Of a stretch of 64,000 nucleotides of DNA, positions 53,173 to 61,562 are shown in pieces; position 1 is the stretch's first letter, and every line of letters begins with the position of its first letter. Source of the DNA: Pseudomonas sp. RGM2987. Lineage in GTDB: Bacteria; Pseudomonadota; Gammaproteobacteria; Pseudomonadales; Pseudomonadaceae. The notes below the pieces were generated by a model. It saw only the letters and a list, made by a program, of their open reading frames with translations. It was not told the DNA's origin and ran no database searches. The position numbers and the translations under genes are program-made. The stretch covers positions 1-64,000 of the forward strand of contig NZ_JALJDX010000222.1 in the NCBI RefSeq assembly GCF_022952855.1, in the 5' to 3' direction.

Positions 53173-54186
53173 ATGGCGATCCAGTTCAACCGGGAAGCAT
53201 TCATCACTTCCCTGCAGCAATCGGTGCACATCGTCGACGACGCGCAGCAGTTTGGCCAAGAGTTGGCGACGCGGATCGACCGCATCTACTTCGTCAGTTG
53301 CGGCGCTCCCAATCGCATCATGCTCGGCCTGCAATACTGGCTTGAACGCTACAGCCAGACGCTGGAGGTGCGCCGCTATTTCCCGGCCGACTTCATGGAT
53401 ATCGATCCGCCGCGCCTGGATGAGCGAACCCTGGTGGTGCTGGCGTCCAAGTCCGGGACCACCCAGGAAACCATCGCCGCCGCGAATTTCCTGAAAGACA
53501 AACCGTGCTTGACCGTCGGGGTGACCCAAACCGCCGAGCTGCCCCTGGCCCAGGCCGTCCAACATTGCTTCCTGCTGGGCCGTACCGATGAGGCGTACTT
53601 CGGCTGCTTCATGATTCTCCAGGCACTGATCGGCGGGATCCTGGCCAGGCGCGAAGGCTGGCCGCTGCTCGACAAGCTCACGCGCTCGCTCAAGGCATTG
53701 CCCAAGGCCCTGGCGGATGCCGCGATCAACAACGACCAACGCGCCACCGAAGAGGCACGCCTCTACAAAGATGACCGCGTCATGTACTTCCTCGCCTCTG
53801 GCCCGATGTTCACCACCGCCTATGTATTCGGCGTTTGCGTAGTGATGGAAAGCCAATGGCTGCATTGCCTGCCGGTGGAGGCCGCCGAGTTCTTCCACGG
53901 CCCGTTCGAAGCCATCGACGCCACCACGCCGTTGCTCCTGCTGGTGGGTGAAGACCCCAGCCGGGCACAGATGGAGCGCGTCGTCAGCTTCTGCCAGCGC
54001 TACACCGAACGGGTCATGGTCTATGACGCCAAGGACTTCCCGATGGAGGGCATCGAGCCGGAGATCCGTGCGATGGTTGCTCCCTACATCGTAGGCATTG
54101 CCGTGGAACGCATCGCCGCTCATCTCGCGGTCTGGCACCAGCAGCCACTGACGACTCGCCGCTACATGTGGAAAACGGAGTACTGA
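53173..54186 (+). CDS. SIS-domain fructosamine-6-phosphate deglycase-like enzyme
   Basis: 337 residues of the FrlB/FraB/GlmS-C family. Two SIS domains; phosphosugar-binding Ser/Thr in 'FVSCGAPNRIM' and 'LVVLASKSGTTQETI', and the second-half segment 'VESQWLHCLPVEAAEFFHGPFEAI' with the catalytic-region 'EFFHGPFE'. Such enzymes split 6-phosphorylated Amadori compounds (fructose-amino acids) into glucose-6-phosphate and free amino acid. Linked to a PfkB kinase and an ABC importer, the classical fructoselysine/fructose-asparagine context. ATG 53173 preceded by AGGAG. Confidence 0.88.
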   Translation: MAIQFNREAFITSLQQSVHIVDDAQQFGQELATRIDRIYFVSCGAPNRIMLGLQYWLERYSQTLEVRRYFPADFMDIDPPRLDERTLVVLASKSGTTQETIAAANFLKDKPCLTVGVTQTAELPLAQAVQHCFLLGRTDEAYFGCFMILQALIGGILARREGWPLLDKLTRSLKALPKALADAAINNDQRATEEARLYKDDRVMYFLASGPMFTTAYVFGVCVVMESQWLHCLPVEAAEFFHGPFEAIDATTPLLLLVGEDPSRAQMERVVSFCQRYTERVMVYDAKDFPMEGIEPEIRAMVAPYIVGIAVERIAAHLAVWHQQPLTTRRYMWKTEY

Positions 54187-54188
54187 AC

Positions 54189-55043
54189 ATGTCCAGCCTG
54201 ATCGCGGTCGGGGACAACACCCTGGATGTGTACCTGGACCAGAACCTGGAATACCCGGGCGGAAATGCCTTCAACGTAGCGGTATTCGCGGCCCGGCTGG
54301 GCGCGCGCAGCGCCTACCTGGGCTGCGTTGGCGATGATCGTTACGGTCAGCGTCTGCTCGATTGCCTGCAACAGGAGACGGTCGATGCTTCGCGTTGCCG
54401 GGCACTGCCCGGCGCCAATGGCTGGGCCTGTGTCGACAGCGTCGAGGGCGAGCGGGTATTCCTGGGCAGCGATCCAGGAGTATGCCGCCAACTGCAACTC
54501 GACGCCGATGATCTGGCTTATGCCGCAACCTTCCCATTGGCGCATAGCAGCCTCTACAGCGGCCTCGAAAATCAACTGGCCCGGATTCGCCAGGCCAGTG
54601 GCCGGCTGTCCTTCGATTTCTCGGACAACTGGATGGAGTTCGACTGGCAGGCGCTGATCCAGCACGTCGACATTGCGTTTTTCTCGGCAGCCGATCTCTC
54701 GTCGGCGCAAGCCGTTGAACTGGCGAACTCAATGCGGGCAATGGGGCCGGCAGTCGTGGTGATCACCCGCGGTGCCCAAGGCGCCCTCGCGGTCGATGCC
54801 CAAGGCATCCACGACCAACCCGCACTGCCCTGCACCTTCGTCGACAGCATGGGCGCTGGCGACGGTTTTATCGCCGCGTTCCTGCTGGCATGGCAAGCAG
54901 GCCAGGGCCTGGCCGATTGCCTGGCACAAGGGGTCGGTTTCGCAGGCCGAGTGTGTGGCTGGGCCGGCGGCATTGGCCACGGTCAGAGCGTGAACGCCGA
55001 ACGATCCCAGCAACTGAGACACGCCTTGAATATTCAAGGCTGA
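54189..55043 (+). CDS. PfkB-family kinase, FrlD-like
   Basis: About 284 residues. N-terminal 'YPGGNAFNVAVFAARLGARSAYLGCVGDD' and C-terminal 'FVDSMGAGDGFIAAFLLA' with the GAGD motif whose Asp is the catalytic base. Shorter than ribokinase (~310) as usual for FrlD. It would phosphorylate the imported fructosamine at C6, supplying the deglycase substrate. ATG is 2 bases after the preceding stop. Confidence 0.88.
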   Translation: MSSLIAVGDNTLDVYLDQNLEYPGGNAFNVAVFAARLGARSAYLGCVGDDRYGQRLLDCLQQETVDASRCRALPGANGWACVDSVEGERVFLGSDPGVCRQLQLDADDLAYAATFPLAHSSLYSGLENQLARIRQASGRLSFDFSDNWMEFDWQALIQHVDIAFFSAADLSSAQAVELANSMRAMGPAVVVITRGAQGALAVDAQGIHDQPALPCTFVDSMGAGDGFIAAFLLAWQAGQGLADCLAQGVGFAGRVCGWAGGIGHGQSVNAERSQQLRHALNIQG

Positions 55044-55101
55044 TGCTTGCTGCCCGGGCTCTTCCGAGGCGGTTCCAACAACCTGACGTGGATACCTGTC
55101 G

Positions 55102-55872
55102 ATGAACAAATGTCTGATCGGTTTGATGCTCCTGGCTTGCCCATTGATCACCTGGGGCGCGAGCGAAGAGCTGCGTTTCGGGGTCGATCCCACCTACCCG
55201 CCCTTCGAGTCCAAACGACCGGACGGTTCGCTGACCGGTTTCGACATCGAGCTGGGCGAAAGCCTGTGCAGTGAATTGAAACGGCGTTGCGTCTGGGTGG
55301 AGAACGCCTTCGACGGCATGGTCTCGGCCCTCAAGGGCAGGAAGTTCGATGGGATACTGTCCGCGCTCTCCATCACCGAAGCACGCAAGACCGAAATTGC
55401 CTTTTCCAACACGCTGTATGACACCCCCGCCCGCCTGGTGGCCGTGCAAGGCAGCGGCTTGCAACCGACGGCCGAAGCCCTGCGCGGCAAGCGTATTGGC
55501 GTGCAGCAAGGCAGTGTGTTCGAGGTCTACGCGAAGCGAATGTGGGGGGTGAAAGGTGTAGAGGTGGTGCCGTATCAAAGCAGTGACCTGACCTACTCCG
55601 ACCTGATCAACGGGCGATTGGATGCTGCATTCGACGACGCCATCGCGGTCTCCGAAGGGCTGCTGAAAAAGCCGATGGGCAAGGGCTTCGGCTATGCCGG
55701 CGAGGTGGTCAGGTCCCCGGAGATCTTCGGCCCGGGCACCGGGATCGGCTTGCGCAAAAGCGACACCGAACTGGCCAGCGACATCAACCAGGCGCTCGAA
55801 AGGCTCCACCAGAACGGCACCTATGAGCGCATTGCCAAAAAATACTTCGACTTCGACATCTCGCCAAAATAA
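55102..55872 (+). CDS. Polar amino acid ABC binding protein
   Basis: 256 residues, HisJ/lysine-arginine-ornithine type. Signal peptide 1-~20 ('LIGLMLLACPLITWGAS'), then 'LRFGVDPTYPPFESKRPDGSLTGFDIELGESLC', 'DGMVSALKGRKFDGILSALSITEARK' and 'KRIGVQQGSVFEVYAK'. Probably binds the sugar-amino-acid conjugate used by the kinase and deglycase. Followed by two permease genes. Confidence 0.92.
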   Translation: MNKCLIGLMLLACPLITWGASEELRFGVDPTYPPFESKRPDGSLTGFDIELGESLCSELKRRCVWVENAFDGMVSALKGRKFDGILSALSITEARKTEIAFSNTLYDTPARLVAVQGSGLQPTAEALRGKRIGVQQGSVFEVYAKRMWGVKGVEVVPYQSSDLTYSDLINGRLDAAFDDAIAVSEGLLKKPMGKGFGYAGEVVRSPEIFGPGTGIGLRKSDTELASDINQALERLHQNGTYERIAKKYFDFDISPK

Positions 55873-55896
55873 ATCCCCCGCGCGGAGCCTGAAAGC

Positions 55897-56586
55897 ATGT
55901 TTCTCGAAGGGTACGGCTATCTGATTTTCCAGGGCGCATGGCTGACCGTCCAGGTGGCCACGTGGGCCGCCTGCGTGGCCATCGTGCTCGGCCTGCTCGG
56001 TGCCTTGGCGAAGCTCTCGGCGCTGGCACCGCTACGGCTGATGGCGACGCTCTATACCACGCTGGTGCGCAGTGTGCCGGACCTGGTGCTGATGCTGCTC
56101 ATCTACTACAGCGCGCAAATCGGGCTCAACCAGGTGGCGCAAGCGTTTGGCCGCGAATCGTTGCAGTTGAACCCTTACGGTACCGCTATCGGCACCCTGG
56201 GGTTTATCTACGGGGCCTACTGCGCCGAAACCTTTCGCGGGGCGTTCCAGGCGATTCCATTCGGTCAGCTCGAAGCGGCCCGGGCTTATGGCATGAGTCA
56301 TTGGCAGGTACTGCGGCGCATCCGCCTGCCGCAAATGATGCGATTCGCGTTGCCGGGTATCGGCAACATCTGGCAGGTGCTGTTGAAAAGCGCCGGGCTG
56401 ATTTCGCTGCTGGGTCTCAATGACATGGTCCAGGTCGCCAAACAGGCCGGCAACGCGACCTCGAGACAGATGTTTTTCTACCTGGTGATCGCCGCGATAT
56501 TCCTTGCCTTCGCCATCCTTTCAAGCCTTGTGCTCAAACGCCTGGAGCGGCGCTACAGCCTGGAACCGCAGCGGAGAGCGTCATGA
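55897..56586 (+). CDS. Amino acid ABC transporter permease (HisQ-like)
   Basis: 229 residues, about five membrane segments. EAA loop in 'GQLEAARAYGMSHWQVLRRIRLPQMMRFALPGIGNIWQVLLKSAGL'. Overlaps the next permease gene by 4 bases (ATGA at 56583). Confidence 0.92.
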   Translation: MFLEGYGYLIFQGAWLTVQVATWAACVAIVLGLLGALAKLSALAPLRLMATLYTTLVRSVPDLVLMLLIYYSAQIGLNQVAQAFGRESLQLNPYGTAIGTLGFIYGAYCAETFRGAFQAIPFGQLEAARAYGMSHWQVLRRIRLPQMMRFALPGIGNIWQVLLKSAGLISLLGLNDMVQVAKQAGNATSRQMFFYLVIAAIFLAFAILSSLVLKRLERRYSLEPQRRAS

Positions 56587-57290
56587 TCGAGATACTGAAA
56601 GAGTTCGGGCCGAACTTCCTCTGGTCCGACGGTTATCGCTGGAGCGGACTGTGCGTCACGTTATGGCTGCTGGTGACGTCCGCGGTCATCGGATTATGCG
56701 CAGCGATACCCCTGGCGCTGATTCGCACTTACGGCGGTCGCTGGCTGGCACTGCCGGTCCAGCTCTATACCCTGGTGTTTCGTGGCACGCCGCTATTCGT
56801 GCAACTGCTGATCATCTACAGCGGCATGGCGAGCTTGAGCCTCATCAGGGAATCACCGAGCCTGTGGTGGTTCTTTCGTGACGGCATGCACTGCGTCATC
56901 CTGGCGCTCGCGTTGAACACCTGCGCCTACACCATCGAGATTCTCGCTGGCGTACTGCGCACCACCCCACGCGGGGAAATCGAAGCGGCATTGGCCCTGG
57001 GCATGACCCGCACCCAATTGTTCATGCTGGTGCTGATACCGAGCATGCTGCGTCGGGCACTCCCTGCCTACAGCAACGAAGTGATCTTCGTCTTGCACGC
57101 CACGGCCATCGCCTTCACCGCCACCGTTCCCGACATCCTCAAAATTGCAGCGGATGTGAACGCAGCCACTTTCAAGACCTTTCAGGCATACGGGATTGCC
57201 GCCCTGCTCTACATGGTGCTGGCCTGCATGCTGGTGGGCGTGTTCCGCCTGGCTGAACGTCGACTACTGGCTTATCAGCGAACTCGCTGA
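56583..57290 (+). CDS. Amino acid ABC transporter permease (HisM-like)
   Basis: 235 residues, EAA loop 'GEIEAALALGMTRTQLFMLVLIPSMLRRALPAYSNEVIFVLHATA'. Last gene of the fructosamine operon. No ATPase gene follows: the next gene is a convergent TetR regulator. The transporter must borrow an ATPase encoded elsewhere, as B. subtilis frl does with MsmX. Confidence 0.92.
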   Translation: MIEILKEFGPNFLWSDGYRWSGLCVTLWLLVTSAVIGLCAAIPLALIRTYGGRWLALPVQLYTLVFRGTPLFVQLLIIYSGMASLSLIRESPSLWWFFRDGMHCVILALALNTCAYTIEILAGVLRTTPRGEIEAALALGMTRTQLFMLVLIPSMLRRALPAYSNEVIFVLHATAIAFTATVPDILKIAADVNAATFKTFQAYGIAALLYMVLACMLVGVFRLAERRLLAYQRTR

Positions 57291-57352
57291 TTTCGCGGGA
57301 TTACGACTGAAGCCGCCCGAGGTTGAGACCTCGCGCATGGTGAGACGGAAAA

Positions 57353-58003
57353 TTACAGAGGCTCCGCCGTCTGGATAAGGGAGTCCAGCACCAGTTTTAT
57401 TTCAGTAGCAGGGTCTTTGTGTCCTTGCAGTATCAGGCCTTCCGACAACGCGGTGAAAGTTCGGGCAAGCGCGGCGTAAGCCAAGGGCGGTTTTTTCCCG
57501 GCATGATTGAAGATAATGGTGATCAACTTGCCCAAGGCTTCACTGTTTTCCTGGTGCAAGTCGTAGTAGTGCGCTGAAAACTCTTCGTCACGAAGCGCGA
57601 TCAGCTGGAGCTCGGCGTCGAGAATTGCACAGTTGGTATTGTTCTTCAGCGTGTCGATATAAGCATTCAAGCCCTGAGCCAGTTGCTCCGACGAATAGCC
57701 GGCGTTCAAGGTAGCGCTCAAGCGGTCGATTTCGACGCGTTTGAACCGCTGAGTCAATTGCAGAAGCAGATCGGACTTGCTTTCGAAGTTGGAAAAAAAA
57801 GCGCCCTTGGAAAAACCTGCCTCTTCGGCAATGACATTTACGCTTGCAGCATGAAAGCCTTTTTTGATCATCAGATCGGTGGCCGTATCGAACAATTTAT
57901 CTCTTGTTAGTTGCTGGCTCTCTTCTCGACCTAGTCTCTTTTTAATCACGCCCTCGGCTCCTTTGGCCAAATAAAAATACGCACTTGTAACTGCTTGCGA
58001 CAC
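57353..58003 (-). CDS. TetR-family regulator
   Basis: 216 residues from GTG 58003. HTH at residues ~35-80 ('LTRDKLFDTATDLMIKKGFHAASVNVIAEEAGFSKGAFFSNFESKSDLLLQL') with 'SKGAFFSNFESKSDL' the typical recognition helix. A GTG at 57950 ('GVIKKRLG') is an alternative start. Divergent from the NAD-epimerase gene and the biosynthetic genes after it, which it may repress. Confidence 0.9.
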   Translation of the reverse strand: MSQAVTSAYFYLAKGAEGVIKKRLGREESQQLTRDKLFDTATDLMIKKGFHAASVNVIAEEAGFSKGAFFSNFESKSDLLLQLTQRFKRVEIDRLSATLNAGYSSEQLAQGLNAYIDTLKNNTNCAILDAELQLIALRDEEFSAHYYDLHQENSEALGKLITIIFNHAGKKPPLAYAALARTFTALSEGLILQGHKDPATEIKLVLDSLIQTAEPL

Positions 58004-58342
58004 ATCGCCTAGTCACCGCACGGCATCGGCGTCGGACATCATATCTTATACTCGCCCCTGCCTAGCATTTACATTTTAGGTTTTGATATTTAAGAAGTGC
58101 CATGTAATGGCCATGTAGTTGGCGGCACAGCGGAAGATCGCAGGGACGCTACCCGGCGCACCGAGCCTCGATGCGTTGATTTCCGGGCCCTAGGTGCAGG
58201 ATTGCGAAATACCACTTGATTTTCAGATACCGAATGGTTTCTACTTGCGCCGTTGGTGGAGCCCAACGCCTGGTCAGGGTCGCGAGTCAGAGATTCGCTG
58301 CCTGCTGCAATGACCAGTCACCTCACAGGGAGCTGGATTTTG
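58004..58342. other. Divergent promoter region, AT-rich
   Basis: About 340 bases between the TetR gene and the epimerase gene, more AT-rich than average around 58040-58110. It should carry the TetR operator. No clear palindrome stood out to me. Confidence 0.45.
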
Positions 58343-59356
58343 ATGGAACATGCCTTCGTCACGGGCGCTACTGGCCTGCTCGGAAATAATGTCGTTCACG
58401 CGCTGCTGAAACGAAACATCAAGGTGACAGCGCTGGTTCGATCCGTGGAAAAAGCCCGCAAGCAATTCGGTGATCTGCCCGTCGAGCTGGTCGAAGGCGA
58501 CATGCTCGATGTCCAAGCCTTCAGCCATGCCCTGCACGGCTGTGACGCGCTGTTTCATACGGCAGCCTATTTCCGCGACAGCTACAAAGGCGGCAAGCAC
58601 TGGCAGAAACTTTACGACACCAATGTCACCGGCACCGAGCGCCTGCTGCAGGCGGCCTACGACGCCGGAATCCGGCGTGCCGTTCATACCTCTTCCATTG
58701 CGGTCCTGAAGGGCAATCAAGATCAAGTGATCGACGAAACGATGTCCCGCAGTGAAGCGGAGGCTGACGATTATTACTTGAGCAAAATATTGTCCGAACA
58801 GAAGGTCCAGGCATTTCTGTCACACCATCCGGATATGTTCGTCGCCATGGTCTTGCCGGGCTGGATGTTTGGCCCCGGAGACATCGGCCCTACTTCATCA
58901 GGGCAGTTCCTGCTGGATTTTGTCGGACAAAAACTGCCAGGCGTGCTGCCGGGGAGCTTTTCCGTCGTCGATGCACGGGATGTCGCCGAGCATCAACTCG
59001 CGGCCCTCACTCGCGGCCGCTCCGGAGAGCGCTACCTGGCAGCGGGTCGCCACATGGACATGAAGAGCATTTTCCAGGCGCTGTCCAGCGTCAGCGGCGT
59101 AAAGGCACCGGAACGCAAAGTTCCCCTGCTGATGTTGCGGATCATTGCCTTGATCTATGAAGGTTACTACCGCATCACCAAGAAGCCAGTACTCATCAGT
59201 ACGTCTACGGTCAAGCTCATGGAGCAGGAACAAGGCCGTACCCATTTCAGCCACAATAAAAGTTCACGGGAACTTGAATGCAAATTCCGCCCGGTAACTG
59301 AAACATTGACCGACACACTTAATTGGTATCGGAACAATAACTACATAGATGCTTAA
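58343..59356 (+). CDS. NAD(P)-dependent epimerase/reductase (extended SDR)
   Basis: About 337 residues. Rossmann motif 'VTGATGLLGNNVV', then 'CDALFHTAAYFRD', 'VHTSSIAVLKG', 'YYLSKILSEQKV' with the YxxxK pair as 'YYLSK', and 'MVLPGWMFGPGDIGPTSSG'. Belongs to the dihydroflavonol-4-reductase/3-beta-HSD-like group; OleD-type reductases fall near here. ATG 58343 begins directly with the fold. First gene of the cluster; reduction of a beta-keto or hydroxy intermediate is a guess. Confidence 0.88.
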   Translation: MEHAFVTGATGLLGNNVVHALLKRNIKVTALVRSVEKARKQFGDLPVELVEGDMLDVQAFSHALHGCDALFHTAAYFRDSYKGGKHWQKLYDTNVTGTERLLQAAYDAGIRRAVHTSSIAVLKGNQDQVIDETMSRSEAEADDYYLSKILSEQKVQAFLSHHPDMFVAMVLPGWMFGPGDIGPTSSGQFLLDFVGQKLPGVLPGSFSVVDARDVAEHQLAALTRGRSGERYLAAGRHMDMKSIFQALSSVSGVKAPERKVPLLMLRIIALIYEGYYRITKKPVLISTSTVKLMEQEQGRTHFSHNKSSRELECKFRPVTETLTDTLNWYRNNNYIDA

Positions 59357-59437
59357 TTGAAACATTTCATATATAGCCTGCCTCTGTAGTACTTTTTTTG
59401 ACTAGCCATACATCCAAGGATTGAGAGAGGTTGGTAA

Positions 59438-60958
59438 ATGAAAGACCTTTTATATAAGGAAGGTTTTCTGCATCGCTTTGTCAGTTTTTCGGACTCTTTT
59501 CCCGATCAGATCGCTATTCGCCATCTGGACGCTGAGGAAGAGTCCGTTACTTACAGGGAGTTGCGAATCAAGGCTGAAGAATGCAACGGCGCCCTCGCGG
59601 CGCTGGATGTAGCACCGGGCGACAAGGTCGCGCTGGTGCTGCCCAACGGCCTGGCCTTCATCGCGTTTTACCTAGCAATTGTCGGGCGCGGCGCAGTTCC
59701 GGTCATCTTGAACTACAAGCTGACTCCGTTCGAGATGACCAACGTCGTGAGCATCGCCAGACCAATGGTGGTGGTGACGACCGAAGCGCTGATGGAGCAA
59801 CACAGCGAGACATTCCAACCTGCCTACGGCGTCCGGCACGCCTTGCTGCTGGATGTCGACAGTGTGCGGCCGTCCTCCCTGCCCGCCCACGCGACATTCT
59901 GCTCGGAACTGGCGTTACAAGCCGTTCCTTTGCTGATGCCCGAAGGCAATCCGATCGTTTCGATGCAGTTCACCTATCGAGGCCTGGGCAAGCCCCTGGC
60001 GGTGTGTCATCGCTATCTGGACCTGACGCAATCGAGCGATGGGCTGCATGAGCATTTCCATCCGCAGGGCCTCGGCTCCGTCCATCTGGTGACCTTGCCG
60101 CTGTATGCCATCTTCGGGCTGTCGGTGATGATGGTGTTCCCGTTGAGCATCGGTGCCACCCTGCTGCTGACCAATACCTTGCTCAATCGCGATCTGGCAG
60201 AAGTTCTGTCGGAACATCAGGTGACTTTTGCCTGCCTGGTACCCGACGTTATCCGCTACTTCAATACCCGGTTGGCCAAACGCAAAGGCGAGCCGTTGCC
60301 GCTACACCCTCAACTGATGATTTATTCGGGCGGCAGCCATCTGCCGGCCGATGAAGCCGACAAACTGGGGAAACTGCTGGGCTGCAACCCTGTGCTGCAG
60401 GGCTACGGCTTGACTGAAAGCATGCCGGTGATTGTCCAGAGTTCGCTTGGCGAGGTGCACCGTGGCGCCATGGGCCAGCCGATCAGCGGCGTGCAGCTGC
60501 GGGTAATCGATGCCCACGGCCAGGACGTTGCGCGTGGGCGCATTGGCGAGCTGCTGATCCGCGGCCCGATGGTGATCGAAGGTTACAGTGACGCCGAAGA
60601 AGCCAATGAGCGGTTCTTCCGTGACGGCTGGTTTCACACCGGAGACCTGGTCTGGCGCGACGATGCCGGGCACGTGTTTTTCTACTGCCAACGCCTGCGC
60701 ATTTCGAAGATCAAGGCGCAGATGGTCGACTTCACGGAGATCGAATCCGTCGCCCTGAAGCACCCCGACGTGGTCCGTGCCAAGGCCTATATCGTCCCCG
60801 ACCACAAGGAAGTCAACGTACTGCACCTGTGCGTCGAAGCGCGCGGTGACCTGAGCCAAGGCGCTCTCGCCACCCTGCTCGCGCAATATCTGTCGGGTTT
60901 CAAGCTACCCAAGACGATCGAGATCATTTCTCTCAAGGAAGAGGCTTATGCAAGCTGA
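59438..60958 (+). CDS. AMP-dependent ligase-like protein lacking the A10 lysine region
   Basis: 506 residues, ANL superfamily. A5 'YGLTES' and A7 'WFHTGDLVW' are present. The phosphate-binding A3 loop is degenerate ('FTYRGLGKPLAV' instead of TSGTTGxPK). The hinge motif keeps a Lys but loses the usual Arg-Asp and Gly ('RLRISKIKAQMVDFTEIE'). The protein stops at 'LPKTIEIISLKEEAYAS', exactly before the A10 'xTxxGKIxR' lysine. It could be a modified adenylating or a non-canonical acyl-activating enzyme; adenylation is uncertain. ATG 59438. Overlaps the HAD gene by 11 bases. Confidence 0.85.
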   Translation: MKDLLYKEGFLHRFVSFSDSFPDQIAIRHLDAEEESVTYRELRIKAEECNGALAALDVAPGDKVALVLPNGLAFIAFYLAIVGRGAVPVILNYKLTPFEMTNVVSIARPMVVVTTEALMEQHSETFQPAYGVRHALLLDVDSVRPSSLPAHATFCSELALQAVPLLMPEGNPIVSMQFTYRGLGKPLAVCHRYLDLTQSSDGLHEHFHPQGLGSVHLVTLPLYAIFGLSVMMVFPLSIGATLLLTNTLLNRDLAEVLSEHQVTFACLVPDVIRYFNTRLAKRKGEPLPLHPQLMIYSGGSHLPADEADKLGKLLGCNPVLQGYGLTESMPVIVQSSLGEVHRGAMGQPISGVQLRVIDAHGQDVARGRIGELLIRGPMVIEGYSDAEEANERFFRDGWFHTGDLVWRDDAGHVFFYCQRLRISKIKAQMVDFTEIESVALKHPDVVRAKAYIVPDHKEVNVLHLCVEARGDLSQGALATLLAQYLSGFKLPKTIEIISLKEEAYAS

Positions 60959-61559
60959 CCACGCAAAACCGGTACTGGCCGTCTTCGATTTTGACGGCAC
61001 ATTGACTGACCGGCACACGTTCTGGCGCTACATGCGCTACATCGCCGGCACCCGCGCGTTCTGGCTCAGGATCATCCCCCTGCTGCCAAAAATGCTCAGC
61101 GTGATCGTAGGTATCACGCCGTTGATGCAAGCCCGGCTGGCCTTCATAGCCTGCTACCTGGGCGGCCTGTCGGTGGAGCAAGAACGCGAACACGCCAAAT
61201 ATTTCATCAGCGAACTGCTGCCGCTCTGGCTGCGGCCCGAGGCGCTGCGCCGGCTGAAATGGCATCAATCCATGGGACACATCACCGCGCTGGTCAGCAA
61301 TTCACCGGAGAACTACCTGATCCCCTGGGGCCAGGCCGCCGGCTTCGACTACGTGTGCGGCACCCGCCTGGCCACGGCCAGGAACCGGCTGACCGGCGGG
61401 ATATCCGGTACCAACTGCGTCGAAAGGGAGAAAGTCACCCGGCTCAAGGGCTGCCTGAGCAACCTCGATGACTTCTATATCTATGCCTACGGCGACTCAT
61501 CGGGCGACGACGCCCTGCTCGGCATTGCCAACTCCCCCTTCTACAGAAACTGGTACTGA
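60948..61559 (+). CDS. HAD-family phosphatase (class IB)
   Basis: 203 residues. Motif I 'VFDFDGTLTD' (nucleophile Asp and acid Asp), motif II Ser in 'ALVSNSPENY', Lys region 'ERKVTRLKG'-like ('EREKVTRLKG'), and motif III 'AYGDSSGDDALL'. PSP/CicA-like. Substrate is unknown; in the cluster it may dephosphorylate a pathway intermediate. ATG 60948 has AAGGAAGAGG upstream. Confidence 0.91.
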   Translation: MQADHAKPVLAVFDFDGTLTDRHTFWRYMRYIAGTRAFWLRIIPLLPKMLSVIVGITPLMQARLAFIACYLGGLSVEQEREHAKYFISELLPLWLRPEALRRLKWHQSMGHITALVSNSPENYLIPWGQAAGFDYVCGTRLATARNRLTGGISGTNCVEREKVTRLKGCLSNLDDFYIYAYGDSSGDDALLGIANSPFYRNWY

Positions 61560-61562
61560 CCG

